From contig SAXG01000040.1 in the NCBI GenBank assembly GCA_012932865.1, positions 248,001 to 312,000 on the forward strand: a stretch of 64,000 nucleotides of DNA, in the 5' to 3' direction. Numbering within the stretch: the first letter of the stretch is position 1; the number at the start of each line of letters is the position of its first letter. The notes beneath the pieces were generated by a model. It was given only the letters and a program-made list of their open reading frames with translations. It had not been told where the DNA came from and ran no database searches. Of this stretch, positions 43,388 through 54,572 are shown piece by piece. The translations under genes and the position numbers were made by a program. The DNA is from Amylostereum areolatum. Lineage: Eukaryota; Basidiomycota; Agaricomycetes; Russulales; Stereaceae.

Positions 43388-44107
43388 ATGCTCCCCCCCT
43401 CCCTCCCCCTCCTCCTCGCCCTCGCCCTCTCCGCCTCCGTCTCCGCCTCCCCCCTCCTCGGCCTCCCCCCCGCTCCCGGCGGAGGCCTCCTCGGCCGCGG
43501 ACAAAGCCGCGGCGGGCCCCTCGGCGGCATCCTCGCTCGTGGCGCGAAGCAAGGCGGAGGCCACGCCGACCCGGACTGCCACTGCACCCCCGCCACCACG
43601 TCCGCGCACGGCGAGCCGACGTACGGCGCGCCCCCGCCGTCCTATCCCCCGCCCGTCACCAGCCCCGCGCCCATCCCCACCTCCACCTACGTCGTCAGCG
43701 GTCCGCCCCAGCCTGTCCCCACGACCAGCCACATCATCGTGGGCCCTCCCCCGCCCGTCCCTACGACGTACCCCGCCAGCGCTCCCCCGCCCCTCCCTAC
43801 GACGTACCCCGCCAGTGCTCCCCCGCCCCTCCCTACGACCTACCCCGTCGGCGCTCCCCCGCTCCCCACGGGCACGTACGGCCCGCCCCCCGCCTACCCC
43901 ACCGCGCCCCTGCCTTCCATCCCCGTCGGTCCCCCGTCAGCCTCGATCCCCGTCTGTCTCCCTTCCGCGTCGATCCCCGTCGCCCTCCCGCTCCCCTCCC
44001 TCCCACCTTCGATCCCGTCCAGCCCCCCCTCCGCACCAGAGCCGTCGTGCCCGTCGACCGCCGCGCCGACGCCGACCTCGACCTATGGGTACGGGTACGG
44101 GCACTGA
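43388..44107 (+). CDS. Small secreted proline-rich protein
   Basis: Intronless 239-residue protein. Signal peptide of about 20 residues (MLPPSLPLLLALALSASVSA) with cleavage likely after SA. A Gly-rich segment (GGGLLGRGQSRGGPLGG) and one CHC pair follow. The rest is about 40% Pro/Ser/Thr with repeats of PTTYPASAPPPL (three tandem copies at about 43767-43860) and SIPV units, ending TSTYGYGYGH. Expected to be extracellular and O-glycosylated, perhaps cell-wall associated. No enzymatic domain. The ATG is supported by the TATA box and by the signal peptide beginning right there. Confidence 0.75.
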   Translation: MLPPSLPLLLALALSASVSASPLLGLPPAPGGGLLGRGQSRGGPLGGILARGAKQGGGHADPDCHCTPATTSAHGEPTYGAPPPSYPPPVTSPAPIPTSTYVVSGPPQPVPTTSHIIVGPPPPVPTTYPASAPPPLPTTYPASAPPPLPTTYPVGAPPLPTGTYGPPPAYPTAPLPSIPVGPPSASIPVCLPSASIPVALPLPSLPPSIPSSPPSAPEPSCPSTAAPTPTSTYGYGYGH

Positions 44108-45819
44108 TCGGGGCCGCGTGCGCCGCCCGCGCGAGAGCGGGCTGTCGAGGCCGCGGGCGATGGCGCTCGTAGGACTCGACGCGCCTTCCGTTCCAAGTTC
44201 GCTTCTCCGACCGTCGACCGTCGACCGCCCCCCCGCTCTTCGTCGCATGTTGCTTTCGTCGGGTCTTCCATCCTTCGTTCCCTTCGCTCCCTTCGTTCCC
44301 TTCGCTCCCTTCGCTCCCTGCGTCCCTCCTCTCCCTGCGTCCCTCCTCTCCCTGCGTCCCTCCTCTCGCTCTGCCGTCGGTATACCTTCGGACGGTGCAG
44401 TCTCGGCGCGGTCGCCCCGTGTCTTTCTCCCCTTTTTACTTGTACGTTTTTATTTTCACGACGTTTTCCGCTTTTTCTTTTTTGGGTGCGGGACCGTGAG
44501 GGCGTGGCGGGCACGGGCACGGGTCCGCGATCGGTATGCTATTCGTATTACTTATGCACTCGAACTCGACCTCGGACTCGGACTCGGACGCGCTGCGAAT
44601 GCGCGGCGCCGCGTGGAAGGCGCGTTTGGTCATAAGTATGTTATGTACGTCTGCACGCACCCGAACCCGCGTGCATCGTTTCGATTCTCCCAGGCGGACA
44701 TCACGCTTCCAGCTTCAAGGAGGTCGCACGACCGACACCGTCTCTCAGATCTCAGCGGTCGGCGCCTTGTTCGTGAGCCGTGGGAGACGAGACCCGGTGC
44801 TCCCGCATACGCCGTCGCGGGCGGCGCTGGGGCATTACGCACGTTCTTTCGGCCGTCCGTGCGCCAGACGAACGCGCCCGGTAAGGAGTGTGCCCGGGGT
44901 GGGGGTGGGCCGAGCACACATACTTAAGTATGGCGGGGGATTGTGGCACCGTGGCGCCGCGCGGCGGCGAGCTCGGGAGCGCGCTTCTAAGGGGATCTTC
45001 GGACGGGGATATTATTAGACAAGTAAGTAGGGATCGTGGCACTTTCCGAGAAGTTCGGGAGGGCGAAGGGCGCGCGCGCGGACGCTGGAGATGGAGATCC
45101 CATCGGTCAGCGAAGCGCGGCACGTTGGGAACATGGGCGACCGGCACGCTGTACTTACTTGGTAGGGCGCACGATCCCGGGCGAGGCGAGGGTTCCGCAG
45201 TATACTTACTATGTATGCTGTATTTCTTGGGGGTGCCGAAGGCGTCGATTGAGGGCGAGGAGGGCACCGTTCGGGTGGGCGGAAAGGATCGGGGGCGCGG
45301 CGAGGGGGATGACGATGGAGGGATTGGGAGCTTGGACGATGGCCATGCGTCGCAGGGTTGGGTTGCGGACATCTGGACATGATCTGAGGGGGGGAGGGGG
45401 GCAGATGAAAGTGGAGGAATGGGCCGTAACAACCGCGTCAGCGCAAGGCCTGCGTGCCCATGGTTCCTGGCCACCTTTCCGTCAACCACCGGATCTGAGC
45501 GCTGGGTGTCCAGTTCGTTCAGTGAGAGCAAGACGCCGATACGTACGTCGATCGGCACGGGCTCCAGTGTGCATGAGGAAAATGCGGGTGCAGCGGCGTC
45601 ATCGGCACCCGCTTCCTTCCAAATCGGATGGATGCAGCTTGCCGGGGGCCTTGACTTGAAGACGAGGTCGCGCCGGGGGAGACCGGTCCTCCCTCGTCCC
45701 CGTCCTGTCGGCCTCGCGAGTCGCCAGCGTCGAAGATCGGGAGAGGAGGCGGGCGCGGGGGACGCGTGCCAGCGATCACGCGCACGGCGGGCCTCCGCCC
45801 AGGACAACACGGACGGGCC

Positions 45820-46005
45820 CTGGACCATCCCGATGTCCTGCCCCATCTCGCGGGGGAGGAGCTTCCCGCTTTCGCTCTGCGGGTCCTTCTCCACCACACC
45901 GTCGGTGTTTCCGGCTTCGGGTGGGGAAGGGGAAGGGGACACAGGGAGGGTGCGCTCAGACGTCAGTGCCGCGGCAGAAGACTGCAGCGCGGCGGGTCGT
46001 CGCGG
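45820..46005 (-). pseudogene. Relic duplicate of an exon of the downstream pseudouridine synthase gene
   Basis: The minus strand reads PAALQSSAAALTSERTLP, a variable stretch, then GKLLPREMGQDIGM. The RIB2/PUS9-type gene at 48.69-48.87 kb (also minus) has [18 protein letters not shown] and [14 protein letters not shown] at the same spacing. Downstream, DLVFKS..HPIW loosely matches [12 protein letters not shown]. No start, splice context or catalytic domain accompanies it. Confidence 0.75.
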
Positions 46006-46066
46006 AGGCTGCTCGTGTAGATGTGAGCGACGATAAGGGTTAGGGGATTGTCACGGTAGACTGACG

Positions 46067-46092
46067 AGGACAAGGACAAGGACAAGGACAGG
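46067..46092. repeat. (GGACAA)n microsatellite
   Basis: About four GGACAA hexamers in tandem. Confidence 0.9.
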
Positions 46093-46591
46093 GGAACTTG
46101 AAGGACAGCGTCGTTGCTCTCTAACACGTCCTGTATCTGTATCGCGGCGTTCGAAGACAGGAGGATCGTATATTTATATTGCACTCCCTGGGGCAGAACA
46201 AGGTGCAGACGACACGTCCTCACTGGCGTGACTGAGCGGCCTGTAAGTAGGTATTCGATCGCGTGAGGGTGCATCGTCGTCGCCGTCCGTGAATCCAGCA
46301 CGCATGGGCCGTTGCTGAGAGGGTCCGCGGGTCCTTCTCCAGGTCGGGAAGGGGACGTCGAGGCGGGCTCTGTGAAGGTCATCGTGGGACGTGGAACGGC
46401 CATCGAAGAAAGGAGCCGACCGGCGACGGGTCATCGACGACAAGGATATCGTCCTCAAAAGGGATATTGTTCCCACGCCGTTCAACGCCACGCCAGCGGC
46501 CCTCAAACTTAACCAGCGACCACCAACTCCAAGCCCGACCCTCAACTTACAACCGCCTTTGTGCCCGTCCCCTTCCTTCCCGCCTACCTCC

Positions 46592-47786
46592 ATGTCCACC
46601 GCCCACAGACCGACATGGGACCCCGCCCAGGCGAAAGACGTCAAGGGCGGCTCCCGCCAATTCTCCGTGCGCGACATGGCCGCGCACACCAAGCTCAAGT
46701 TCCGGTGCGTGTCCCGTCTTCCCCTCCCCTCCCCTCCCCTGCCCTCTCCTCCCGTTCCACCCTGTGCACTCACAAACGAACACAGACAACCGGGCCAGAC
46801 CTCCGTCTCCGACGTCCAGAAGCGCGACCTGCGCGCGGAGCTGCTCGCCGCGGAGGCCGACGCGCGCGCGCGCAAACGCAAGGCGCAGGGGCTCCCCGCC
46901 GCGGAGGCGGCGCACGCGCCGCTGGCGATCACCGCCGGGGACGAGGAGGCGCACAAGCGGCGCAGGGTGCTGCAGGAGGCGCTGGAGATGGACAAGGACG
47001 CGGACAGCGACGCGGGCAGCGGGGATGAGGCGGGGGAGGGCGGCGAGAGGAAGATGGACGTCGATGGCGAGAAGGACAAAAAGGACGACGAGGAGGACGA
47101 GGATGATAGGTGCGTTCCTCTCCCTCTCCCTCTCCCTCTCCCTCTCCCTCTCCCCCCCCTTTCCTTTCCTTCCCCTCTCCCTTTCCTTTCCTTCCTCTCC
47201 CCCTCGATATCTGACGCACGAAAATCGCAGCGACGACGAAGACGAAGACGAAGACGACACGGCCGAGCTCCTGCGCGAGCTCGAGAAGATCAAGCGCGAG
47301 CGCGCGGCGGACAAGGCGCGGCAGGCGCAGGCCGCGAGCGCGAGCGCGCAGGCGGACCGCGACGCGGAGATCGCGGCGGGCAACCCGCTCCTCAACCTCG
47401 CCGCCGCGCTCGGGCAGGCGCCCGGCGTCAACACCACCGCGCCGGGCACGTTCGCCGTCAAGCGGCGCTGGGACGACGGTGCGTGGCTCTCCCATTTCCC
47501 CTCCTCCCCTCTCCCATTTCCCCCTCCTCCCTGCCACCTCCCGCGCCCCCCTCTCTTCCGTGGCGCCACGGTTCTGAATCGTCCTTTTTTTTTCGCAGAC
47601 TTGATCTTCAAGAACCAGGCGATGCACGACAAGGACAAGCCGCAGGGCCAGTTCGTGAACGACCTCCTCCGCACCGAGTTCCACAAGTGCGTCCGGCCTT
47701 GCCGCTCCTCGGCTCCTCCCGTGCTCACCATCCCCCCACCACCCCCCCTCCTCCGCAGGAAATTCATGTCTCGCTTTGTAAAATAG
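46592..47786 (+). CDS. CWC15: Spliceosome component Cwc15/Cwf15
   Basis: Core Prp19-complex-associated splicing factor (human CWC15/AD002), nuclear. Five exons (46592-46704, 46786-47109, 47231-47478, 47599-47686, 47759-47786) give 266 residues in frame. The N-terminus MSTAHRPTWDPAQ and the following GGS are family signatures. A long acidic/charged middle with a coiled-coil stretch (LLRELEKIKRERAADKA) and the diagnostic C-terminus VKRRWDDDLIFKNQA..FVNDLLRTEFHKKFMSRFVK complete it. Intron 2 contains a (CTCCCT)n repeat at about 47113-47153. The 3' end faces that of the minus-strand pseudouridine synthase, only 68 bp apart. Confidence 0.95.
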
Positions 47787-47854
47787 TCTGTCGTCGCATG
47801 TACGTAACCCCCGCGGCCGCTTTGCACCCACGTTCCGTTCTGTACTCCATCTAT

Positions 47855-50800
47855 CTATCCACCTGTCTGTCTGTCTGCCTCCCTACTAAGAGCACGATTG
47901 TCCATCGATCCCCGCCGCTCCGCCTCCGCCTCCGCCTCCGCGCGCGCGCGGCCCCTCGCCTCGCCTTCTGCCCACGCCCACCCCGCGCCCGCCCACTCCG
48001 GCATCCCGGTCTCGAACACACCCAGACTGGTCGTGTACCGGAGCGCGTGCAGGAAGATGTAGAGCTTCTCCGCGGGCGGGTCCGGGTGCAGCGGCAGGTA
48101 GCACTCCGCGCAGAACAGCACCCCGCCGTTCTGCGCCTGCACCGCGGCCTGCTGCGCGGCCTGCCTCGCGCGCTGCGCGGCCGTCGGCGCGTCCGGCGGC
48201 GGCGCGCGGCGCAGGGCCGGGTCCGCGGGGCCGGGGGGGAGCGCCGCGAGGCGCGCGAGCGCGTCGGGCTCGGTGAGCTGGGGCACGGCGTCGGCGTCGG
48301 CGTCGGCGTCGGTGGGACGGGGCGCGTCCGACGGCTCCGGCGCGCCCGCGGGGGGAGGTGGCAGCGGCGCGGTCGCCGTCGCCGTCGCCGTCTGCGCGGT
48401 CGCGTTCTGCGGCCGAGGCTTCGTCCCCGCGTACGCGGGCCCGCCGCGCTCGCGCCTGTGCGGCAGCGGGAGCGGCTTCATCGTCATCCCCGTCGGGTGC
48501 AGCTTGCCCTTGGCCTTGAAGATGACGTCGCGCCAGCGGGACCAGTCCTCGTCCTCGTCCTGCGCGCCCCCGCCCGCCCTCAGCACCCAACGACGCAGAC
48601 GGCAAGGGAGGGAGGAGACGCACCTTCATGTTGCGCAGACGCGTGATCACGCCCACGGCCTCCGCCGAGAGCGGCACGGGCGAGCCCATCCCGATGTCCT
48701 GCCCCGTCTCGCGCGGGAGCAGTTTCGCGCCGGCGGGCTGCGGCGCCGGCTCGGTCGCGGCGGGCGTGGGGAGGGCGTCGGGAGGGCGAGGGCCGGAGGC
48801 GGGGAGGGGGAGGGTGCCTTCGGACGTCAGCGCCGCGCCGGAGGACTGCAGCGCGGCGGGCTGGACGGGCGCGGGGCGCGCCTCGGACGGCGTGGTGTCG
48901 ATCCCGCCTTTGCCGAGGTTGGGGCCCTGGGAGGGCGTTCAGCCGGCTGAGAGGGGGCGGGAGGGAGAGGAGAGCGCGCGCACCCATATTCGCGTCTCGG
49001 AGTACACGGGGTCGTTCGCGACGGGGAAGCCGAGGTATTGGAGGTGGACGCGGATTTGATGCGCTGCGGAGGGGGGTAGGTGAGCGTGGGTGCGAGCGGG
49101 AGAGCGAAGGCGCGTACAGCGGCCTGTGAGCGGGCGGCCTGGATCGGACGTGAGCATCGGGTCGCTCGGGGAGCGAAAGGGGGATGCGCACAGTGCAGGA
49201 CGCTGCTGTCCGTGTTCGCGTCGTAATGCAGGCGCGTGAAGATCGTCTTCGCGGGCTGCGCGTCGACGGAAGAAGGCGGGCGTCGGGTCAGCGGCGTGCG
49301 CCGAACCGAGCGGGGGAAACGCGTGGCCGCACCTTTCCGTCCGGGTGGACGATGTTGAGGCCCATTTGAACGGTCGACGGTGAGCAGCGGCTGGTCGACG
49401 ACGACTTCCTCTCTACACCCCGCCGCGCGGCCGTCAGACCGAGCGCAAAAGAAAGAGCGGAGGAACCACCCACGCGGGGAACTCGCCCGCACAGCGGGCG
49501 ATGTACTCCTTCTTCACCTCGCCGGCCATGAACTCCTGCGTGAGGAGGTTCGCGCGCTGGGAGGAGAGGCCGATGATCATGAGGCCGGACGTGAGGCGGT
49601 CCAGGCGGTTCACGGCTGGGCCCTCTCAGCGTGCGGGTGGAGAAGGGGAAGAAAGAAAGAGGACGCACTGTACACTTTTCCGTACGAGAACTCGCGCTGG
49701 AGGATCTCGACGAGGGACAAAAAGTAGTAGCGTCCGGTTGCGTGCACGGGCTGATGGTGAAAAAATATGGACGTGAGAGGCGTGATGTGCGGAAGGCAGG
49801 CGAAAGCGGCAAGCAAGGGCCTGGTAGGGACATGTTCACCCCTGCTCCCACTCGGACTGGGGCAAGGGAATATGTCGTATTCACGGGCCAACTACCCCTG
49901 ACCGGACCCAGGGCGAACCGGTCTTGGTTCACAGTGAGAGGGACGTACGATGCTACCGGGCTTGTTGATGACGATGAACTCGCGGTCAGCGTCGTGGTGG
50001 AGGATCTTGACGGGCGTCGACGTCACGGGCGGTTCGTGTCGGTGGACGATATTTCTGCGCGGGGGGCGGTCAGGAGAGAAAGCCCAGTGGATCGTACAGA
50101 GCGAACGCACTCCATCCGATCGCCGTTGCGCACGATGGTGTCGGGTTTGGCTACCTTGCCGTTGATGGTCGTGACCCCAGAGTCCAGCGCGTATTTCTGT
50201 CGTGCGATGCCCATCAGCCGCTGGTCCTCATCGCGCGAGCGAAAGAAAAAAAAAAGCAAGAAACGCACGTAGTACTCCACCGACCGATCCCTGAACTCCG
50301 TCGACACGATCTCCAGAATCTCCCTCCCCACCCATCTCCCCTTGGCCATGGTCGTGTACGGATACCAATACGGCTCGATCTTCCTCAGTCCGGGGCGCGG
50401 GGGTGGGCGCGGGGGCGCGGGGGCAAGGTCGGGGGCCATTGCGGCGAGGAGGCGGCGGCGGACGACGTGTCTGAATTGGTCGGCGGCGGGGAGGAGGATG
50501 AGCGGGAGATGGACGCGGTTGGAGAAGAAGGGGAAGGAGGGGACGGGGTGCGTCGGCGGTGGGTGCGGGTGTTGGGAGGGCTTCGACTTGGACGCGAGTC
50601 CTGGGGAAGCGGCCAGCTTGAGGAGACAGGAGAAGAGGCGGGACAGCGTGGGGCGGGACGAGGCGGGAGGCAACGGCGAGCGGCTTCAACGGCGAGCGGC
50701 TTCAATGGCGCGTCGCACTTTTTCGTTGGAGTCGTGGAGAAATGCGTGGTGCAGGGTGTCCTTTTTTTCTTGAAAAAAGCCTTCAGACGATGCCGGGGAC

Positions 50801-50877
50801 TCGGAGGTAATGTCTGTGCTCGTCGTGGAAGACAACGACGACGACGACGACGACGACGATGCGAGGTCACACGTCAT
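47855..50877 (-). CDS. RluA-type pseudouridine synthase (RIB2/PUS9-like)
   Basis: RNA pseudouridine synthase of the Rib2/Pus8/Pus9 group, modifying tRNA uridine; no deaminase domain is visible here. Landmarks in order: [34 protein letters not shown], an S4-like segment ([20 protein letters not shown]), [15 protein letters not shown] then HATGRY, the catalytic [13 protein letters not shown] (Asp of RLD), a [10 protein letters not shown] stretch, PAKTIFTRL, and [21 protein letters not shown]. The C-terminus has a [18 protein letters not shown] block. The region between (ALTSEGTLP etc.) is a low-complexity insert. The first exon from 50877 has a poly-Ser run coded by CGA/TCG repeats; joining it needs an inferred intron 50718-50617. 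A later ATG at 50439 is an alternative start. Confidence 0.82.
50672..50703. repeat. 16-bp perfect tandem duplication
   Basis: AACGGCGAGCGGCTTC occurs twice head to tail within the N-terminal part of the pseudouridine synthase gene, in the inferred first intron. Confidence 0.9.
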
Positions 50878-51204
50878 GTGACTCGGGTTTTTTCGATTGC
50901 CGACTTCAAACTTGTTCAGACTTCAGCCACTCGGTCCTCGACTCCTTCTCCATATTCATCACTCCCAGCCGCGCCGTTCTCCGCATCTTCACTTCCTTCC
51001 GAAACAGAGCCATAGACTCGCGAGTTCCTCAGGCTGAATCTAGTGTGGGACCACTGTGCAGTCTTTAGCGCGCTGCCGCCGTGGCCCGTCGCCATCCAAA
51101 AGCTTACTGGTGGCAACCTCGTTCCCTCTCCAGCTGTACGCCACACCTCTACGCTTTCTGAAAGGTGCATATCGGGCGCGCTACAGCTGTATCTTGCGTC
51201 CACA
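50878..51204. promoter_or_regulatory. Divergent promoter region
   Basis: 327 bp between the minus-strand pseudouridine synthase and the plus-strand hypothetical gene. No specific motif stands out. Confidence 0.4.
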
Positions 51205-52261
51205 ATGGATGTGGCCTCTGAGTCCGAGGGCTGCGCGCCACCGTCAGAGTTCCTCCCGCACATAAAAGGTGCGTTCGCACACCCAGCAGCTCAGACCCGA
51301 CAATAGCCCCGGCTCCAGAATCAAGTGAATCTCTGACCCATCTCCGTCCGTTTCGTTCTCTCAGAGGTACGTGGATCACCCTCACCCCTCCCAAAGGTCG
51401 ATCATCTGCGTCGCCTTTATATCCTTCGATTTCACGCACTTGTCCTTCAGCTCACCCGCGTTGTCAGATGCTCCCGCGAAACCATTATAGCCCAGGCTAC
51501 GAAGGATACCTCCTCCCTTCTTCCTCCGTCGTCATCTCCGTCGCCGCCAACCCCTCCGATCCCTCACCCTCCCTTGAATGGTCCCTCCTGACCACAAGCC
51601 CCTCCGGAAAAACGATAAAATACACCATCTCGCCATCAGTTTATTCCGCCGTGCAGCCCCGCCCACCCTACGCCAGCACGACCTACCACGTTCCGGGCGA
51701 CAACAACGCCCCACTGCTCTCCGGGCCCGACCCGCTCTGCACGCTCGCGTACTTCGTCCTCGCTGGCGTTTCTTCCGACGCGCTCTCCTCCGAAACCCTC
51801 ACCGCGCTCTCCGAAGAGGCCGTCGCCCGCTGCCACGCCGGCGTGCCAACGTATCTGATCCCTGATTACGTCGCCGGGCGCGTCTCGGCCCCCTTCGTCT
51901 GGCTCCTGCTCATGCTCGATGGAATCGAGAAACACCTTTCCCGCGCGGCGCAGACCCAGGCGCAGGAAGAGCACTCAGGGGAACGTGCAGCGCTCCGTGC
52001 GCTGAACGTGCTCGTGTGCGTGGAAAGCTTGCAGGCGAGAATGATTGAGCTCGGCGTGAATGTTTTAAACGCCCGAGGGTTCGAAACGGCATTTCTCTGG
52101 GTACAAGACAACGATGGTGCGTGCTCCGATGTTTCTTTCGCTGTGCGCGCCGGCTGAGCGCAGGTATGTGGTGTGGGCTTTCTTTGGGGGATGCAGAGCA
52201 GGCCCTAATGAATGCTGCATCGGGGGTCCACGGATTGCGCAAGGTCGTCGTCCCGCGCTAA
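51205..52261 (+). CDS. Conserved-looking protein of unknown function
   Basis: Three exons (51205-51268, 51367-52116, 52197-52261) splice in phase to 292 residues. The start MDVASESEGCAPPSEF is followed by a basic/serine linker. A globular part follows with LEWSLLTTSPSGKTIKYTIS, LCTLAYFVLAGVSSDAL, FVWLLLMLDGIEKHL, VCVESLQARMIELGVNVL and a final RGFETAFLWVQDND joined to EQALMNAASGVHGL. It is mostly alpha-helical with no signal peptide or TM segment. I do not recognise the family. Clean exon phasing and codon use support a real gene. Confidence 0.7.
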
Positions 52262-52943
52262 GCAGTCGAGCGGCTCTGAACACCGTGACTCTTTTTCTTT
52301 CGAGCTCGATGATGCTTTGGTCTCATCTAATCATACTATAATCTCTGTTCAATACATGCAATAGTTTCCCTAATCAATCGCTGCAATTCGAGGTGGGCGA
52401 CGCGAGCATACGTTGTAACCTGCCAATCAGTTGTGTTAAATTTACTTCTAGTAGCTTTCCTAGAATCCGACTGCAAGCCACATACTTATGCCATCGCTTC
52501 TCGGGCAGTAGGGTGGACACTGGAGGGAACCCTATTATCTTGTATTTGAGTACATACTAGCCACTGCCAACTGGTCAGATAGTCAGTTATGCATTTATAA
52601 CTTATGACTCATGACTTTGAAGTAGTGTTGCACAAATACAAATAAATATCTTGAGGAGCCATATTATAATGGATACGAAAAATATGAGTATGGAGAGAAG
52701 AATATTTATTCATATCCGTATTTAATCATATTTACTTTGTATTTACTCCCACATTTCCTGTCTCTAAATCACTCCAAATCAGGTCTATTCTCGGACATGT
52801 AATCGATGATATGACAGTACATGATTGTATATCAGTGCTTCTGAAGTGTCATATGTATACAAGCTCTCATTAAAGCCTCCCCAAGCTTGTTAACATGCTT
52901 TGGAAAATGCTGAGATGACTGGGAGATGGCTGTCCACAGTGTA
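52262..52943. other. AT-rich stretch left of E2
   Basis: Markedly AT-rich compared with the gene regions, with no ORF. From about 52623 it may be the left part of an element into which E2 jumped (see findings). Confidence 0.5.
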
Positions 52944-53363
52944 TGTCACGGATCGCTCCATTTCTCTCTTCGTTTGCAGACCTCGTACACGCGACGTGTC
53001 ACGGCACATGACTTCCCCTTGCATCACATGCTTCAACGACGTCATTGCCCGGACTTCCGAGCGGGGTTCCGCATCCTTATCTATGACATCACTGCTCCGG
53101 ACCTTCGTCCTCCGCCCCATGACTCCTTTCCTATTGTTCCCCCCACTCGCACCACTATCGCATCGCATCGCACCATCGTTCCCACTTGTATATAAGGACA
53201 GTGTTTCTCTTCCCTTTTCCCTAGACTGTCCATCTCGTCATACGGTACTGTAGCGCACGTTGCACTACCCTAGACCCCGGCACTCTCGAATCTATTTTCT
53301 TCTCGCTCCTCCCATCGTCGCGACTTAGGCGGTTCATCGGTCTCATAAACTGCGTTTCTGACA
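52944..53363 (+). repeat. E2 5' LTR
   Basis: 420 bp, TGTCACGG..TTCTGACA. TATATAAGG at 53189-53197, TGACATCA at 53084-53091 and ACGACGTCA near 53036-53044. Confidence 0.95.
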
Positions 53364-54356
53364 CCTGGACAGTCTACCCCTACGCCTACCTCGCACCCCT
53401 CTCTCCATCTAACTCTGCCGTCTCTACGACGTTAAAAACTCCCACCACAGACCTCCCGAACGCACCGGTCTTCCCCCCGTTCAACGGAAAGCCAATCACC
53501 CCCCGCGATGACGCACCACTCCCCTACCCTTGGTCCGACGCCGTCACCGTCAACTGCCTCGTCCCCGTACAGAACCTCTGCAAGAAAGATCCCTGGACCG
53601 CGCACGGCCTCAACTTCCGCATCTTCGAGTGGAGGTGGCACAAGGACCACGGTACTGTCGTCCTCGCCCTATACGTCCGGATCACTACGTGCATCAACAT
53701 AGATCTCGAACGCCTTGAATTCACCCTCTACGCCCCCACCTACCACACATACCTCATCCAAGACGCCCCCAACCCGATCCTCCAAACCAGTTTCACCTCC
53801 GTCTCCCAGTTTAACCGCCGGACCCCCGAATCCACCCCGCCACCAGTCCTCCGTCCCACCATCAAGGGTAAGACCCTTCGTCGCCGCCACCACGAACATA
53901 AGATCCGCCAGGCAGTAAAAGCCGGCTACCTCACCAAGAAACTCCTCGGCCGTCGCCCCATCGCGGCGGACTTCTTCTAGACCATCATCACGTCCTCCAC
54001 AGCCCCTCGTCCCCCCACCCCAAACCTTCCCCCAGGCGTCTTTCGAGACTACTGTCCCGAAGAATACTATATCCTCATCTCGCAGCAGACTAAGGAATCC
54101 GTACGTTGGCTGCACGACGAACCAAACCGGCAACGTCGAGACTGGTACTTCGACGACCGCCACGAACAACCCTACGTCGAAGAATTGGATTTTGTCACCG
54201 CTGCGGACGTCCTACAGCGCTTCCTGAACCCCCCTCCGACCAACTCACCCCCCACCCCGTCGACGTACTGTAATCGAAGTCCCAGAAGGGATCAACCACA
54301 ACGACACAACTGGGAAGTGGTACGCCTATAGACGGAACAAGAACGGAACCCCAGGA
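53364..54356 (+). pseudogene. E2 upstream (pre-Gag) ORF, broken
   Basis: The frame starting just after the LTR is open without an ATG through PWSDAVTVNCLVPVQNLC, RIFEWRWHKDHG and LEFTLYAPTYHTYLI, then a basic part, to an in-frame TAG at 53978-53980. The same frame then continues (FRDYCPEEYYILISQQTKES) until about 54265. There the coding signal moves to another frame (VIEVPEGIN, WYAYRRNKNG) and meets a TGA at 54357. It corresponds in position to the E1 and E3 upstream ORFs. Function unknown. Confidence 0.65.
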
Positions 54357-54572
54357 TGATCAGTAGTTGAGTGGCAGCCCACTTCGTTCAGTCCCGTCCA
54401 AGATCACTGGTCGTGGCATCATAACCAGCAATTCCTCACCCCCGCTGACTTCCTTGTCGCAAAACAAGTTGAGGACGAAGTTGAAGAAGCAGAAGAACGC
54501 CGACGAGAAACCCTACGCCGCCTTGATCAAGAACTCGCCCAATCCCTCACCGTCCCCCTCCCCTTCGACAAG

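Larger units (their letters stand above)
44108..46591. other. Gene-poor stretch with simple repeats and a gene relic
   Basis: Holds CTTCGCTCC/CTGCGTCC short tandem repeats (44275-44370), several TAAGTA/TACTTA motifs, a GGACAA repeat and the pseudouridine-synthase exon relic. No complete gene was recognised. Confidence 0.5.

Noticed and set aside
42224..43732. 502-codon minus-strand ORF
   Set aside because: Gly/Arg/Ala low complexity, antisense to the secreted-protein gene in part, with no conserved motif.
46174..47079. Minus-strand ORF of 301 codons over CWC15
   Set aside because: Shadow of CWC15 exons; serine-rich composition mirrors GC-rich acidic codons, and the sense gene is certain.
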